From NCBI RefSeq assembly GCF_000701425.1, contig NZ_JNIW01000050.1:1-27110 (forward strand): a stretch of DNA of 27,110 bases, given 5' to 3'. This stretch comes from Deinococcus frigens DSM 12807 (lineage in GTDB: Bacteria > Deinococcota > Deinococci > Deinococcales > Deinococcaceae). This document shows positions 15,461-25,288 of the stretch, piece by piece. Below the pieces are notes generated by a model. The model was not told the DNA's origin. It did no database searches and saw nothing but the letters and a program-made list of their open reading frames with translations. Each line of letters starts with the position of its first letter. Position 1 is the first letter of the stretch. Both the position numbers and the translations under genes were made by a program.

Positions 15461-15503
15461 GTGTCCATCCGCCTTTCGCCCCAGCAAAAGAACAGGAGAA
15501 CCC

Positions 15504-17063
<1,560 letters not shown>

Positions 17064-17099
17064 GGCTGGGATGGGCATGACGGAGCAGCGCCGACCACT

Positions 17100-17129
17100 G
17101 AGAGGATGAGCGCAAAGCGATCCTGACTC
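17100..17129 (+). other. Hairpin between leuA and the RM-like gene
   Basis: GAG-AGGAT..CGC and GCG-ATCCT..CTC form an interrupted stem of about 11 pairs around an AAA loop, 32 bp before the next start codon. No T run follows, so it may be a weak terminator or a protein site. No other signal is seen in 17064-17160. Confidence 0.3.
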
Positions 17130-17160
17130 AGCAGCGTGGCCCTGTAAGCTCAGTAGAACC

Positions 17161-20100
17161 ATGCCAACTTCCCTTACCCACGAGTACATCAGCGAGTTAA
17201 AGCGGATCAAAAACAGCGGAGAGGGAGTGGACGAGACGAGCTACTATCCCTCTCTTTCCGTGCTGTTCAATGGCGTCGGCGCACTGCTTAAACCCGCAGT
17301 GCGGGTCATCATCAACACCAGGAACCGGGGAGCGGGAATTCCTGACGGCGGCTTTTTTACGCCGGAACAATTCAGTGAGGGCCAGCCCCAGGCCGGGCAA
17401 CTGCCCACGCGCGGGGCGCTAGAGGTCAAGGGAACGCAGCCCGCTCTAGAAAAAATTCTGGCGTCTGAACAGGTGGGAAAGTACCTGGCACGTTACGGGC
17501 AGGTGCTGGTCACGAATCTGCGGGGCTTTGCCGTGGCAGAGGAGGACGGCGACGGCCTGAGAATCGTGGAACGCTATGACCTCGCCCCCGACGAGGCCGC
17601 GTTCTGGCGGGCGGCGCAGCAACCGGCCACACTTGCGGCGCAGGAGGATGAGGGGCTGACCGAGTTCCTGAAACGGGCGCTGATGCGGCCCGCCCGCGCC
17701 TCCGCGCCGCAGGACGTGGCGACGATGCTGGCCTCATACGCCCGCGAGGCCCGTATCCGGGTTGAACGCCTACCCGCCAACACCCCGGCCCTGAGGAGTG
17801 TGCGTCAGGCACTGGAAAAGCTGCTGGGCGTGAGCTTTCAGGGCGGCAGCGGCGAACACTTTTTCCGGGCCACCCTGATCCAGACGCTGTTTTACGGGCT
17901 GTTCAGCGCCTGGGTCATTCACCACCGGGAACAGATTGCCCGGCCCTTCGACTGGCGCTCGGCGGCGCACGAACTGAATCTGGACGTATTGCAACGCCTG
18001 TTCTCGGAACTGACCACGCCCCATGCCCTGCGGGGCCTTCAACTCGCGCCGCTGCTGGACTGGGCCACCGAGATGCTGGCGCGGGTCCGGCGCGAGGAGT
18101 TCTTTGCCCGCCTGGATTCAGACAGCGCCATCCTGTTTTTCTACGAGGATTTTCTGGAAGCCTATGACCCGGAGTTGAGACGGGAATTCGGGGTCTGGTA
18201 CACGCCCGAAGAGATTGTGAATTACATGGTGGAGCGGGTGGACAAAGCTCTCAGAGATGAGCTTGGAATTCCTCTGGGACTGGCGGATAAAAGCGTGATG
18301 GTGCTTGATCCGTGTACTGGGACCGGCTCATATCTGTTGGCAGTGCTGCGCCGTATTCACAGGACGCTGCGTGAGGAAGGCTTGCTGGACGCCTTCAGCC
18401 CTGACGATCTGAAGGAGGCGGCCCAGACGCGCCTGTTCGGCTTCGAGATCATGCCCGCGCCCTTCGTGATCGCCCACATGAAAATGGCCCTGCTGCTGGG
18501 CCAGTTGGGCAGCCCGCTGGCCGAGGGCGAACGGGCCGGGATCTACCTGACCAACGCCCTGACCGGCTATGACCCCAGCCGCACCGCGCCGCAATTCGCG
18601 GACCACGCCGAGTACCTGAGCGAATGGGAGGCCGCCAGTCAGGTCAAACTTAAGGACCCTGTGCTGGTGATTCTGGGCAATCCGCCCTACAGCGGCTACG
18701 CCGGGACGGCCATCAACGAGGAGGCGGAACTGGTCACGGCTTACCGGGCCGTGACCCAGGCTCCCCCACCCCAGGGCCAGGGCCTGAACGAGCTTTATGT
18801 CAGGTTTTTCAGGATGGCCGAACAACAGATCGTCGAGAAGACAAACCGGGGCGTGGTGTGCTTTATCAGCGGCTATTCCTGGCTCGATGGCCGCTCTTTT
18901 CCAGGGATGCGCGAGAAGTACCTGAGCGTCTTCGACGGCATCTGGATCGACAACCTGAACGGCGACAGCAGGCGCACCGGCAAGCTGACCCCCCAGGGTT
19001 TGCCCGATCCCAGCGCCTTTAGCACGCCGCGCAACCGCGAGGGCATTCAGGTGGGAACGGCGATTTCCCTGCTGGTCCGCAAGCAGCAGCACCAGCCCGC
19101 CGAGGCCGTGAACTACCGCGAACTGTGGGGCGTGAACAAGCTCAATCAACTCGGACAGGAAGCCGCAGGCGAGTTGTTGCCGGAGTACGAAACGGTGACG
19201 CCCGACGCCCGCCTGGGCTTTCCCCTGCGCCCCACCGACGCCCAGGAAGATTACCTGTCCTGGTCAACGCTGGAGGAGTTGTTCCCCGCCTCCTTTCCGG
19301 GAATTAAGACAAGCCGTGACCCGTTCGTGGTGGACATTGACCGCGAGAATCTGGAAGATCGGATGCGCTTTTATCTGGACCCGGAAATCAGGGACGATGA
19401 GGTGGAAAACAGATTTCCCTCGGCGATGGCGTCGGCGTCCGGCTTCAATGGGCCTTCCGTCCGCCGCACCTTGCTCAAAAAAGGATTCAGGCCAGAGCAG
19501 ATCATCCTCTACGCTTACCGCCCATTTGACACACGCTGGCTGTACTGGGAACCTGAAACCAAGTTGCTAGACAGAGAAAGAGCCGATTATGTCCGAAATT
19601 TAGGAGAAGGCAATCTCTGGCTGATTACTCAACAACAGCCTCGCCGTGAGCGTGATCCTGCTCAATTTGGAGTTGTGGCGGGCTGCCTTGATCTACTGGA
19701 CCGGGGAGCTTCACTCTTCCCCCTATACGTTCGGGACGATATGGGGCAGCTTGGGGAGAAGCAGGGTCACAAGGCGTTCAGGGACAACCTCAGTGCGCGG
19801 GCGGGGGCGTACCTGGGGGCGGTGGGGGGCGGCGTTCAGGACCTGTTTTTTCATGCACTGGCAGTAATGCACAGCCCGGTGTACGCGCTGGAAAATCGGG
19901 GGGCGCTGCGGCAGGACTGGCCCAGGATTCCGCTGCCGCCGACGCTGGAGCAGTTGCGAAACAGCGCCGAACTGGGGCGACAGGTGGCGGCGCTGCTTGA
20001 CCCAGTGGTGGCCTTTGCCCCGGCGGCAGAACTGCGGAGCATCGGACAGGTCACGAAACGCGGCGGCGGCGTGCCGGATGACGAGGACCGCCGGGTCACG

Positions 20101-20475
20101 GCGAACTGGGGCCACCGTGGACAGGGTGAAACGGTGATGCCGGGCCGGGGCAGAACGGAGGCGGTGGCGGCTGACTTTCCCGGCGAACTGGGCAAAGAAG
20201 CCGTGCGGGTATTCCTGAACGATGACCTGTTCTGGGACAGCGTGCCGCGACGGGTCTGGGAGTATTCGCTGGGCGGCTATCAGGTAGTCAAGAAATGGCT
20301 GAGCTACCGGGAATTCAAATTGCTGGACCGCGAACTGAGCGTGCAAGAAGTCCGGTACGTGACCGCCATGTTTCAGCGCATTGCCGCGCTCGTGCTGCTC
20401 TCAGAGGAACTGGACGCCAGTTACCGTCTCGTGTCGGCTCCTGTCCTAGCAGCGGCTGCGGAGGTCAATCCATGA
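17161..20475 (+). CDS. Type ISP-like one-protein restriction-modification enzyme
   Basis: This is a 1104-residue protein. Residues 1-130 look like a PD-(D/E)XK nuclease domain: Glu25 in DETSYYPSLSVLFN, Asp62 in GAGIPDGGFF, Glu88-Val-Lys90 in GALEVKG, and Gln104 in ASEQVGKYLARYGQ. A helical spacer leads to an N6-adenine methyltransferase, with motif I VLDPCTGTGSYLLAVLRRI (Asp383, Gly387, Gly389) and catalytic NPPY at 507-510. The C-terminal third (RPFDTRWLYWEP, YSLGGYQVVKKWLSYRE) matches the target-recognition part of type ISP enzymes such as LlaBIII. The helicase module of true type ISP enzymes is missing, so a type IIG/IIL-like mode is more likely. Patches of lower GC (for example 18230-18330 and 19560-19680) hint at transfer. 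ATG 17161 has no obvious ribosome-binding site. The last codons overlap the ABM gene (ATGA). Confidence 0.82.
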   Translation: MPTSLTHEYISELKRIKNSGEGVDETSYYPSLSVLFNGVGALLKPAVRVIINTRNRGAGIPDGGFFTPEQFSEGQPQAGQLPTRGALEVKGTQPALEKILASEQVGKYLARYGQVLVTNLRGFAVAEEDGDGLRIVERYDLAPDEAAFWRAAQQPATLAAQEDEGLTEFLKRALMRPARASAPQDVATMLASYAREARIRVERLPANTPALRSVRQALEKLLGVSFQGGSGEHFFRATLIQTLFYGLFSAWVIHHREQIARPFDWRSAAHELNLDVLQRLFSELTTPHALRGLQLAPLLDWATEMLARVRREEFFARLDSDSAILFFYEDFLEAYDPELRREFGVWYTPEEIVNYMVERVDKALRDELGIPLGLADKSVMVLDPCTGTGSYLLAVLRRIHRTLREEGLLDAFSPDDLKEAAQTRLFGFEIMPAPFVIAHMKMALLLGQLGSPLAEGERAGIYLTNALTGYDPSRTAPQFADHAEYLSEWEAASQVKLKDPVLVILGNPPYSGYAGTAINEEAELVTAYRAVTQAPPPQGQGLNELYVRFFRMAEQQIVEKTNRGVVCFISGYSWLDGRSFPGMREKYLSVFDGIWIDNLNGDSRRTGKLTPQGLPDPSAFSTPRNREGIQVGTAISLLVRKQQHQPAEAVNYRELWGVNKLNQLGQEAAGELLPEYETVTPDARLGFPLRPTDAQEDYLSWSTLEELFPASFPGIKTSRDPFVVDIDRENLEDRMRFYLDPEIRDDEVENRFPSAMASASGFNGPSVRRTLLKKGFRPEQIILYAYRPFDTRWLYWEPETKLLDRERADYVRNLGEGNLWLITQQQPRRERDPAQFGVVAGCLDLLDRGASLFPLYVRDDMGQLGEKQGHKAFRDNLSARAGAYLGAVGGGVQDLFFHALAVMHSPVYALENRGALRQDWPRIPLPPTLEQLRNSAELGRQVAALLDPVVAFAPAAELRSIGQVTKRGGGVPDDEDRRVTANWGHRGQGETVMPGRGRTEAVAADFPGELGKEAVRVFLNDDLFWDSVPRRVWEYSLGGYQVVKKWLSYREFKLLDRELSVQEVRYVTAMFQRIAALVLLSEELDASYRLVSAPVLAAAAEVNP

Positions 20476-20765
20476 TCCACGAAATCGCCCTCCTCCACAT
20501 CCGCCCAGGCCAGACCGCCGAATTTGAAGCCGCCTTCGCCGGGGCGCAGCAGATCATCGCCAGCATGAAGGGCTACGTGCGACACGAGTTGCAACGCTGT
20601 CTGGAGGATGACCACAAATACGCCCTGCTGGTGTGGTGGGAAACGCTGGAAGACCACACCCAGGGCTTTCGCGGCGGCGCCGGGTATGCGGAGTGGCGCT
20701 CACTCCTGCACCACTTCTACGATCCTTTTCCGACGGTGGAGCACTACGCGCGGGTGCTGCCTTGA
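20472..20765 (+). CDS. ABM-domain monooxygenase-like protein
   Basis: The 97-residue protein has the antibiotic-biosynthesis-monooxygenase (dimeric alpha/beta-barrel) fold: IHEIALLHIRPGQTAEFEAAFAGAQQIIASMKGYVRHELQRCLEDDHKYALLVWWETLEDHTQGFRGGAGYAEW, then a histidine-rich tail LLHHFYDPFPTVEHYARV. Small proteins of this kind include quinol monooxygenases and heme-degrading enzymes, and many have no known activity. ATG 20472 overlaps the stop of the restriction-modification-like gene, and its own stop overlaps the next TTG start, so all three genes are translationally coupled. It is the more ordinary, housekeeping-like member of this trio. Confidence 0.8.
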   Translation: MIHEIALLHIRPGQTAEFEAAFAGAQQIIASMKGYVRHELQRCLEDDHKYALLVWWETLEDHTQGFRGGAGYAEWRSLLHHFYDPFPTVEHYARVLP

Positions 20766-21118
20766 CCCGGCCCCTGCGCTCGGTGTTCGTCTGCGCTCAG
20801 AACAGGCTCCGCAGCCCCACGGCAGAGGCGATTTTCCGCGACACGCCCGGCTGGGAGGTGGCTTCGGCAGGCACCAATCGGAACGCCGAAACGCCAGTCA
20901 GCCGTGACCTGCTGGAATGGGCCGATGTTGCCGTCTGTATGGAAAAGCGGCACCGGGACGTGTTGCGCCAGCAATTCAGGGGAGCTTTACCCGATGACCG
21001 TATTCTCACGCTGGGCATTCCCGACGACTACGACTTCATGGACCCGAAATTGATTGATATGCTGCGCCGACTGGTGCCGGGGAGATTGCAGGGGGTCAGG
21101 CCGCGAGACAGGAAATAG
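20762..21118 (+). CDS. Low-molecular-weight tyrosine phosphatase-like protein (COG4551)
   Basis: The 118-residue protein starts almost at once with SVFVCAQNRLRSPTAEAIF, the CX5R phosphatase loop (Cys11, Arg17) in the variant with NRLRSPTAE that marks the COG4551 group of predicted protein tyrosine phosphatases. EWADVAVCMEKRHRDVLRQQF and GIPDDYDFMDPKLIDMLRRL follow; the Asp residues in the latter could be the general acid. The group is shorter than classic low-molecular-weight phosphatases (about 150 residues). TTG 20762, overlapping the previous TGA, is the best start since no ATG precedes the catalytic loop. The substrate is unknown. Confidence 0.8.
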   Translation: MTRPLRSVFVCAQNRLRSPTAEAIFRDTPGWEVASAGTNRNAETPVSRDLLEWADVAVCMEKRHRDVLRQQFRGALPDDRILTLGIPDDYDFMDPKLIDMLRRLVPGRLQGVRPRDRK

Positions 21119-21158
21119 ACTGCCCTGATATCATCGGCGGTCATCCCTGCGCCTGGGA

Positions 21159-21599
21159 CTACAGATTGAACAAACGCAGCAGCGGCCTCCACCACGGGAT
21201 GCCCGCCAGCGCCACCACCAGGCTCAGGACCGTCCAGATGGTCATCATGCGGAATTTGGGGAGATTGCCCCCGGCGCGCTTGCTGAGGGCAGAAGCCAGG
21301 GTGGCAAACACGGCGGCCAGCACGCCCAGACCCAGGTGTTCCCACTGGAAGCTGGGGCGCGCACCCGCGAACACCTGGATATTCTGCGCGCCCAGCAGCC
21401 CGTACAGCAGCAGTCCCAGCACCAGTTGCAGGCTGACGGTTCCCACGAACGCCCCCACCGGGCGGTGGTCCGCAGGCGTGAAGGCCCGCCCCGAACTGAG
21501 ACCCGAATAGCCGCGAAACAGCGTCCAGACGCCCGCCAGCAGGACCAGCCAGCGGTTGATGTTGTGCAGGGTGAGCAGGACGACATAGAGGGTTGCCAT
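21159..21599 (-). CDS. Four-helix membrane protein, unknown function
   Basis: The 146-residue protein has four predicted membrane helices: LYVVLLTLHNINRWLVLLAGVWTLF, FVGTVSLQLVLGLLLYGLLG, LGVLAAVFATLASAL and IWTVLSLVVALAGIPWW. The HNINRWLVLLAG motif in helix 1 and a histidine after the third loop (QWEHLGLG) recall small cytochrome b-like proteins found in several phyla, but heme binding is a guess. ATG 21599 lies 6 nt after TAACCT, a leaderless promoter with TTAACC 18 bp further upstream. It is convergent with the phosphatase gene. The gap to purU (21600-21731) shows no other gene. Confidence 0.75.
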   Translation of the reverse strand: MATLYVVLLTLHNINRWLVLLAGVWTLFRGYSGLSSGRAFTPADHRPVGAFVGTVSLQLVLGLLLYGLLGAQNIQVFAGARPSFQWEHLGLGVLAAVFATLASALSKRAGGNLPKFRMMTIWTVLSLVVALAGIPWWRPLLRLFNL

Positions 21600-21635
21600 G
21601 CGCTCAGGTTAGCGGGGTTAGGGGACGTGGGTTAA
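21600..21635 (-). promoter_or_regulatory. Leaderless promoter of the four-helix membrane protein gene
   Basis: On the minus strand TTAACC (21635-21630), an 18-bp spacer and TAACCT (21611-21606) are followed by 6 nt and the ATG. Confidence 0.6.
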
Positions 21636-21731
21636 GCGGTAAGTGGTCAATGGAGAAGAGAAAGATCCGGGGGGAGTCGAGCGGCGGCTCCTGTGCTTTC
21701 CCCACACCCTACAGCCCACCACCCATAACCT

Positions 21732-22616
<885 letters not shown>

Positions 22617-22629
22617 GGGGTGCAGGATA
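22617..22629 (-). promoter_or_regulatory. Leaderless -10 element of purU
   Basis: On the minus strand TATCCT (22629-22624) is followed by GCACCCC (7 nt) and the ATG. The remaining 22630-22739 shows nothing recognisable. Confidence 0.5.
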
Positions 22630-22739
22630 CGGGAGTGATGCGCCCCCAGCCCCGCGCGTCTTAGCCCAGGCCGCCGCGTCCGTGCAAGTCACCAACGAGA
22701 AAGGTAAGCAGCACGGAGGTCAGCGAGGCCACCGTTGCC

Positions 22740-23411
22740 TCAGCTTCCGGCACCACTGGACCCGATGAACGGCGCGTTCAGATCGTTGTGGTCCACCACC
22801 ACGCCCGCCCACTGTTCTGGATTCGCCTCCTCAAAATAGAGGCGGTTGCCCCCGGTATACCGCCGGTTGATCTCCGCCTGCGGATCGGGCGAGCCGAAGC
22901 CGGGGCCGCGTGCCGCGCCGCGTGGAACCGAGACGGCGAAGTCCACCCGCAGAAAGATGGAGTCGTCCCACACGCCGCGGAATTCCGGGCGGTGCAGAAA
23001 GAGGCTGTCCACGATCAGGAGGCTGCCAGGCTGGGCGGTCAACTCTGCTTGAGATACAGGTTGATCGGCGTCCACGTCGAAAATTGCCGTCCGGTAGCGC
23101 AGGGAACCGTCAGAACTCAGCGGGTCCAGCAGCGCCCACCTCAACCCATCGTAGTCGTAAGAATCGCGGTAGAAACCCTCGGGCGAACCTCGCCCCCGCT
23201 GGTAGCGCACAAAGCGCGGATGATGAAAGCCGTCCACGCTGGCGCGGATGACTTCACGGCTCAGATCGCGGAGGCATGCGGCCAGTTCGTCGGCAAACGT
23301 CGTCTTACCTGCCCCGTCTACCCCATCTACGGCGACGCGCAGAACAGGGCGAGCGGACTGGGCGTCAAGCCTCGCGGCCAATTCCTCCAGCACCGTCTGT
23401 CGGGCTTTCAA
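22740..23411 (-). CDS. Uridine kinase-like P-loop protein
   Basis: The 223-residue protein has the P-loop GVDGAGKTT (residues 30-38) and the nucleoside-kinase-like motif SVDGFHHPR (Asp60), followed by DSYDYDGLRWALLDPL, a TAIFDVDAD segment and LLIVDSLFLHRPEFRGVWDDSIFLRVDF (Walker B-like). This is the pattern of the uridine kinase/phosphoribulokinase family as found in many unassigned bacterial proteins, so a nucleoside or sugar substrate is likely but not fixed. The start is TTG 23411, overlapping the TelA stop (TTGA, 23408-23411), so it is coupled to the upstream TelA gene. Confidence 0.8.
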   Translation of the reverse strand: MKARQTVLEELAARLDAQSARPVLRVAVDGVDGAGKTTFADELAACLRDLSREVIRASVDGFHHPRFVRYQRGRGSPEGFYRDSYDYDGLRWALLDPLSSDGSLRYRTAIFDVDADQPVSQAELTAQPGSLLIVDSLFLHRPEFRGVWDDSIFLRVDFAVSVPRGAARGPGFGSPDPQAEINRRYTGGNRLYFEEANPEQWAGVVVDHNDLNAPFIGSSGAGS

Positions 23412-24637
23412 AGCTTCAGCTCACCCTCTCGGGTCACCTTGAGGTCCTGGGCGATCTCGCGGGCCGCGCCCTGACGTTCGCGGTCCAGGTAGGTCTGGGC
23501 CTGGGCCACCTCCTTGTCCAGCACCTGCATGGTCTCGGTGAAACGCTCCAGCGCCTGCTGGCGGTAGGCGCTGATGGCGTCCAGCGCGCCGTACACGTCG
23601 CGGAAAGCGCCCTGGATGATCTGCGGGTCCACCGTGGCGCTGCCCGCCTGGCGCTGGATCTCGGTGGACTGCTGTTTCAGGAGGCTGGCAGTGGAGCCGA
23701 TCATCTTGCCGGTGGTGTCGTTGATGGCCGTGATCTGCCCGAGGACTGCGCCCTGCGTCCCCAGCGCCTGCGAGACCATCAGCGCGGTCTTGAGGGCACT
23801 GACGGTGGTGGTGGTGGCGCGGTCCACCCCCTTGATCAGCTCCAGATTGTTGCGGCGCACCAGATCGAGGGCCAGGTAGCCCTGGATGCTGACCGCCAAC
23901 TGGGTCAGCAAGTCGGTCACGCGCTGGCGCACCGCGAACAGCAGTTCCTCGCTGACCATGCGGGCCTTTTCGGGATCGGTGGTTGCCAGTTCGCTCAGCC
24001 GCTCGCTCAGGGCCGTGTCCACCGCCTTGCCAACATGGGCATATTGCCGGAGCTTTTGCATCGTTTCCCACAGGTGCAGCTTCTCGGTTTCGATGGTGGC
24101 ATTGTCACGGCGCAACTCATCCTGTCCCCGGTACAGCGATTCCAGAATGCCGTTCAGGTGCGACTGGGCGCTCTGATACTTGTCCATCGCGTTCTGCACC
24201 CGCCTGGCCCCCGGCAGGATGCCGAACAGGCGGCGCGGCGTGGGGGCGCGGCTGGGGTCCAGGTCCTCTACGGTACGGCGCAGGTCCGTCAGGCTGTTCA
24301 GGATATCGCTGCCCTCGGCCAGTGCGCCGCTGCGGGTGGCGCGCAGGGGACGGTCCAGCATGCGGTTGCTGGTCTGCGCCGCCGCGCGCTGTTCGGGCAG
24401 GCCCAGGTCATGCACGGCGTCCATCTTGCGCTTGAATTCCGGGCTATGCGAACCGGCACTGAGCACATCCACCGCGAAGGCGCGGGCCATGCCGTCCAAG
24501 CGGGCGCGGTCCTCGCTGGACAGCGGCACCATCTCGGGCGCGTCCACCGGGGCCACGTTCTTGACGGCCTCCGGCGCGTTCAGAGAGGTTTCGGGCGGGG
24601 TCAGCGGGCCGGGTTTGCCATCGGTCATGCTCTCCAT
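23408..24637 (-). CDS. telA: Toxic anion resistance protein TelA
   Basis: The 409-residue protein is of the TelA/KlaA family (toxic anion, tellurite resistance). After a Pro-rich N-terminal tail of about 40 residues come the conserved helical blocks SRAPTPRRLFGILPGARRVQNAMDKYQSAQSHLNGILESLYRGQDEL, ETEKLHLWETMQKLRQYAHVGKAVD, VRQRVTDLLTQLAVSIQGYLALDLVRRNNLELIKGVDRATTTTVSALKTALMVSQAL and NDTTGKMIGSTASLLKQQ. It is cytoplasmic, almost entirely helical and rich in coiled coil. Its biochemical role is unknown; family members confer tellurite, colicin or antimicrobial resistance. ATG 24637 or ATG 24628 could start it; the latter has GGAGAG just upstream. It forms a two-gene unit with the kinase-like gene. 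Confidence 0.9.
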   Translation of the reverse strand: MESMTDGKPGPLTPPETSLNAPEAVKNVAPVDAPEMVPLSSEDRARLDGMARAFAVDVLSAGSHSPEFKRKMDAVHDLGLPEQRAAAQTSNRMLDRPLRATRSGALAEGSDILNSLTDLRRTVEDLDPSRAPTPRRLFGILPGARRVQNAMDKYQSAQSHLNGILESLYRGQDELRRDNATIETEKLHLWETMQKLRQYAHVGKAVDTALSERLSELATTDPEKARMVSEELLFAVRQRVTDLLTQLAVSIQGYLALDLVRRNNLELIKGVDRATTTTVSALKTALMVSQALGTQGAVLGQITAINDTTGKMIGSTASLLKQQSTEIQRQAGSATVDPQIIQGAFRDVYGALDAISAYRQQALERFTETMQVLDKEVAQAQTYLDRERQGAAREIAQDLKVTREGELKL

Positions 24638-24693
24638 TACGCACCATCTGGGTGAGGGGTTGCATCCGGCAAAAGGCTTAAGGGGCGTGGGAG

Positions 24694-25266
24694 ACGCTGC
24701 ACCTGACCCTCCGTGAGCGCCGCCTTAAAGATCTAGCCGTGGAATGACGCTGGTCCCACGCCGAAATGGACCCGGAATGGAAGCGCTGGGACGGCCCGTA
24801 TTTTCACGCCGGTCAGGGAACAAGGTCTCTGACGCTGGCAGAATTCACAGCGCGTGCCGCCGCCAAGCCGCCCTCCACCAACAGGCGAATTATCGCCCTG
24901 GACGACATTCGGATCGGCCTCGTCACCCGCTCCGGGGAAGCCCTGGAGGGCGGCGGCTGGTGGGAGCTGGGCATCCTGATCTGTGACCCGGCCCACTGGG
25001 GGGGCGGCCTGGGCACCCGCGCCCTGACCCTCTGGACCACAGCCACCCTCGCAGAAACGAACGCGCATGTCCTCACCCTGACCACCTAGAGCGGCAATGA
25101 GCTGATGGTCTAGGCCGCTGGGAAAGTGGGCTACCGCGAATGCGCCCGCATCCCCCAGGCGCGGCAGTGGGCCGGACAGCGCTGGAACAGCGTGAAACTG
25201 GTCTGTCTGCGTCCATCTACAGGCCAGCCAATCGATAAACCGTCCCATTACTTTACCCAGAAATAG
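24694..25266 (+). pseudogene. GNAT acetyltransferase pseudogene with three in-frame stops
   Basis: One frame reads ETLHLTLRERRLKDLAVE, then TGA (24745-24747), RWSHAEMDPEWKRWDGPYFHAGQG and on through IALDDIRIGLVTRSG, GGGWWELGILICDPAHWGGGLGTRALTLWT and HVLTLTT, then TAG (25087-25089), SGNELMV, TAG (25111-25113), and AAGKVGYRECARIPQARQWAGQRWNSVKLVCL. These pieces join without a frameshift into one GNAT N-acetyltransferase of the RimJ/L kind: DPEWKRWDGPYF, the acetyl-CoA loop near PAHWGGGLGTRAL, and the C-terminal AAGKVGYRE. The first stop removes the N-terminal strand and the other two the last quarter. The central open part (from ATG 24766) lacks essential regions. No intact start codon is visible. 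Confidence 0.75.
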
Positions 25267-25276
25267 TGTACTGGTG

Positions 25277-25288
25277 TAGTATCTCCCC
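25277..25288 (+). promoter_or_regulatory. Leaderless -10 of the YdcZ-YdcZ-MarR operon, with a possible operator
   Basis: TAGTAT (25277-25282) is followed by CTCCCC and the ATG at 25289. TACT (25269-25272) and AGTA (25278-25281) form an inverted repeat across the -10, a usual place for a MarR-type repressor to bind. Confidence 0.5.

Noticed and set aside
17161..20475. BREX (PglX) or DISARM methylase
   Set aside because: No pglZ, brxC, drmA or other partner genes lie in the window, and the N-terminal nuclease-like domain with a type ISP-like C-terminus does not fit PglX.
21119..21731. Extra gene or RNA around the four-helix membrane protein
   Set aside because: The gaps contain no start signal, codon bias or stable structure beyond a weak GGAG/CTCC pairing near 21680.
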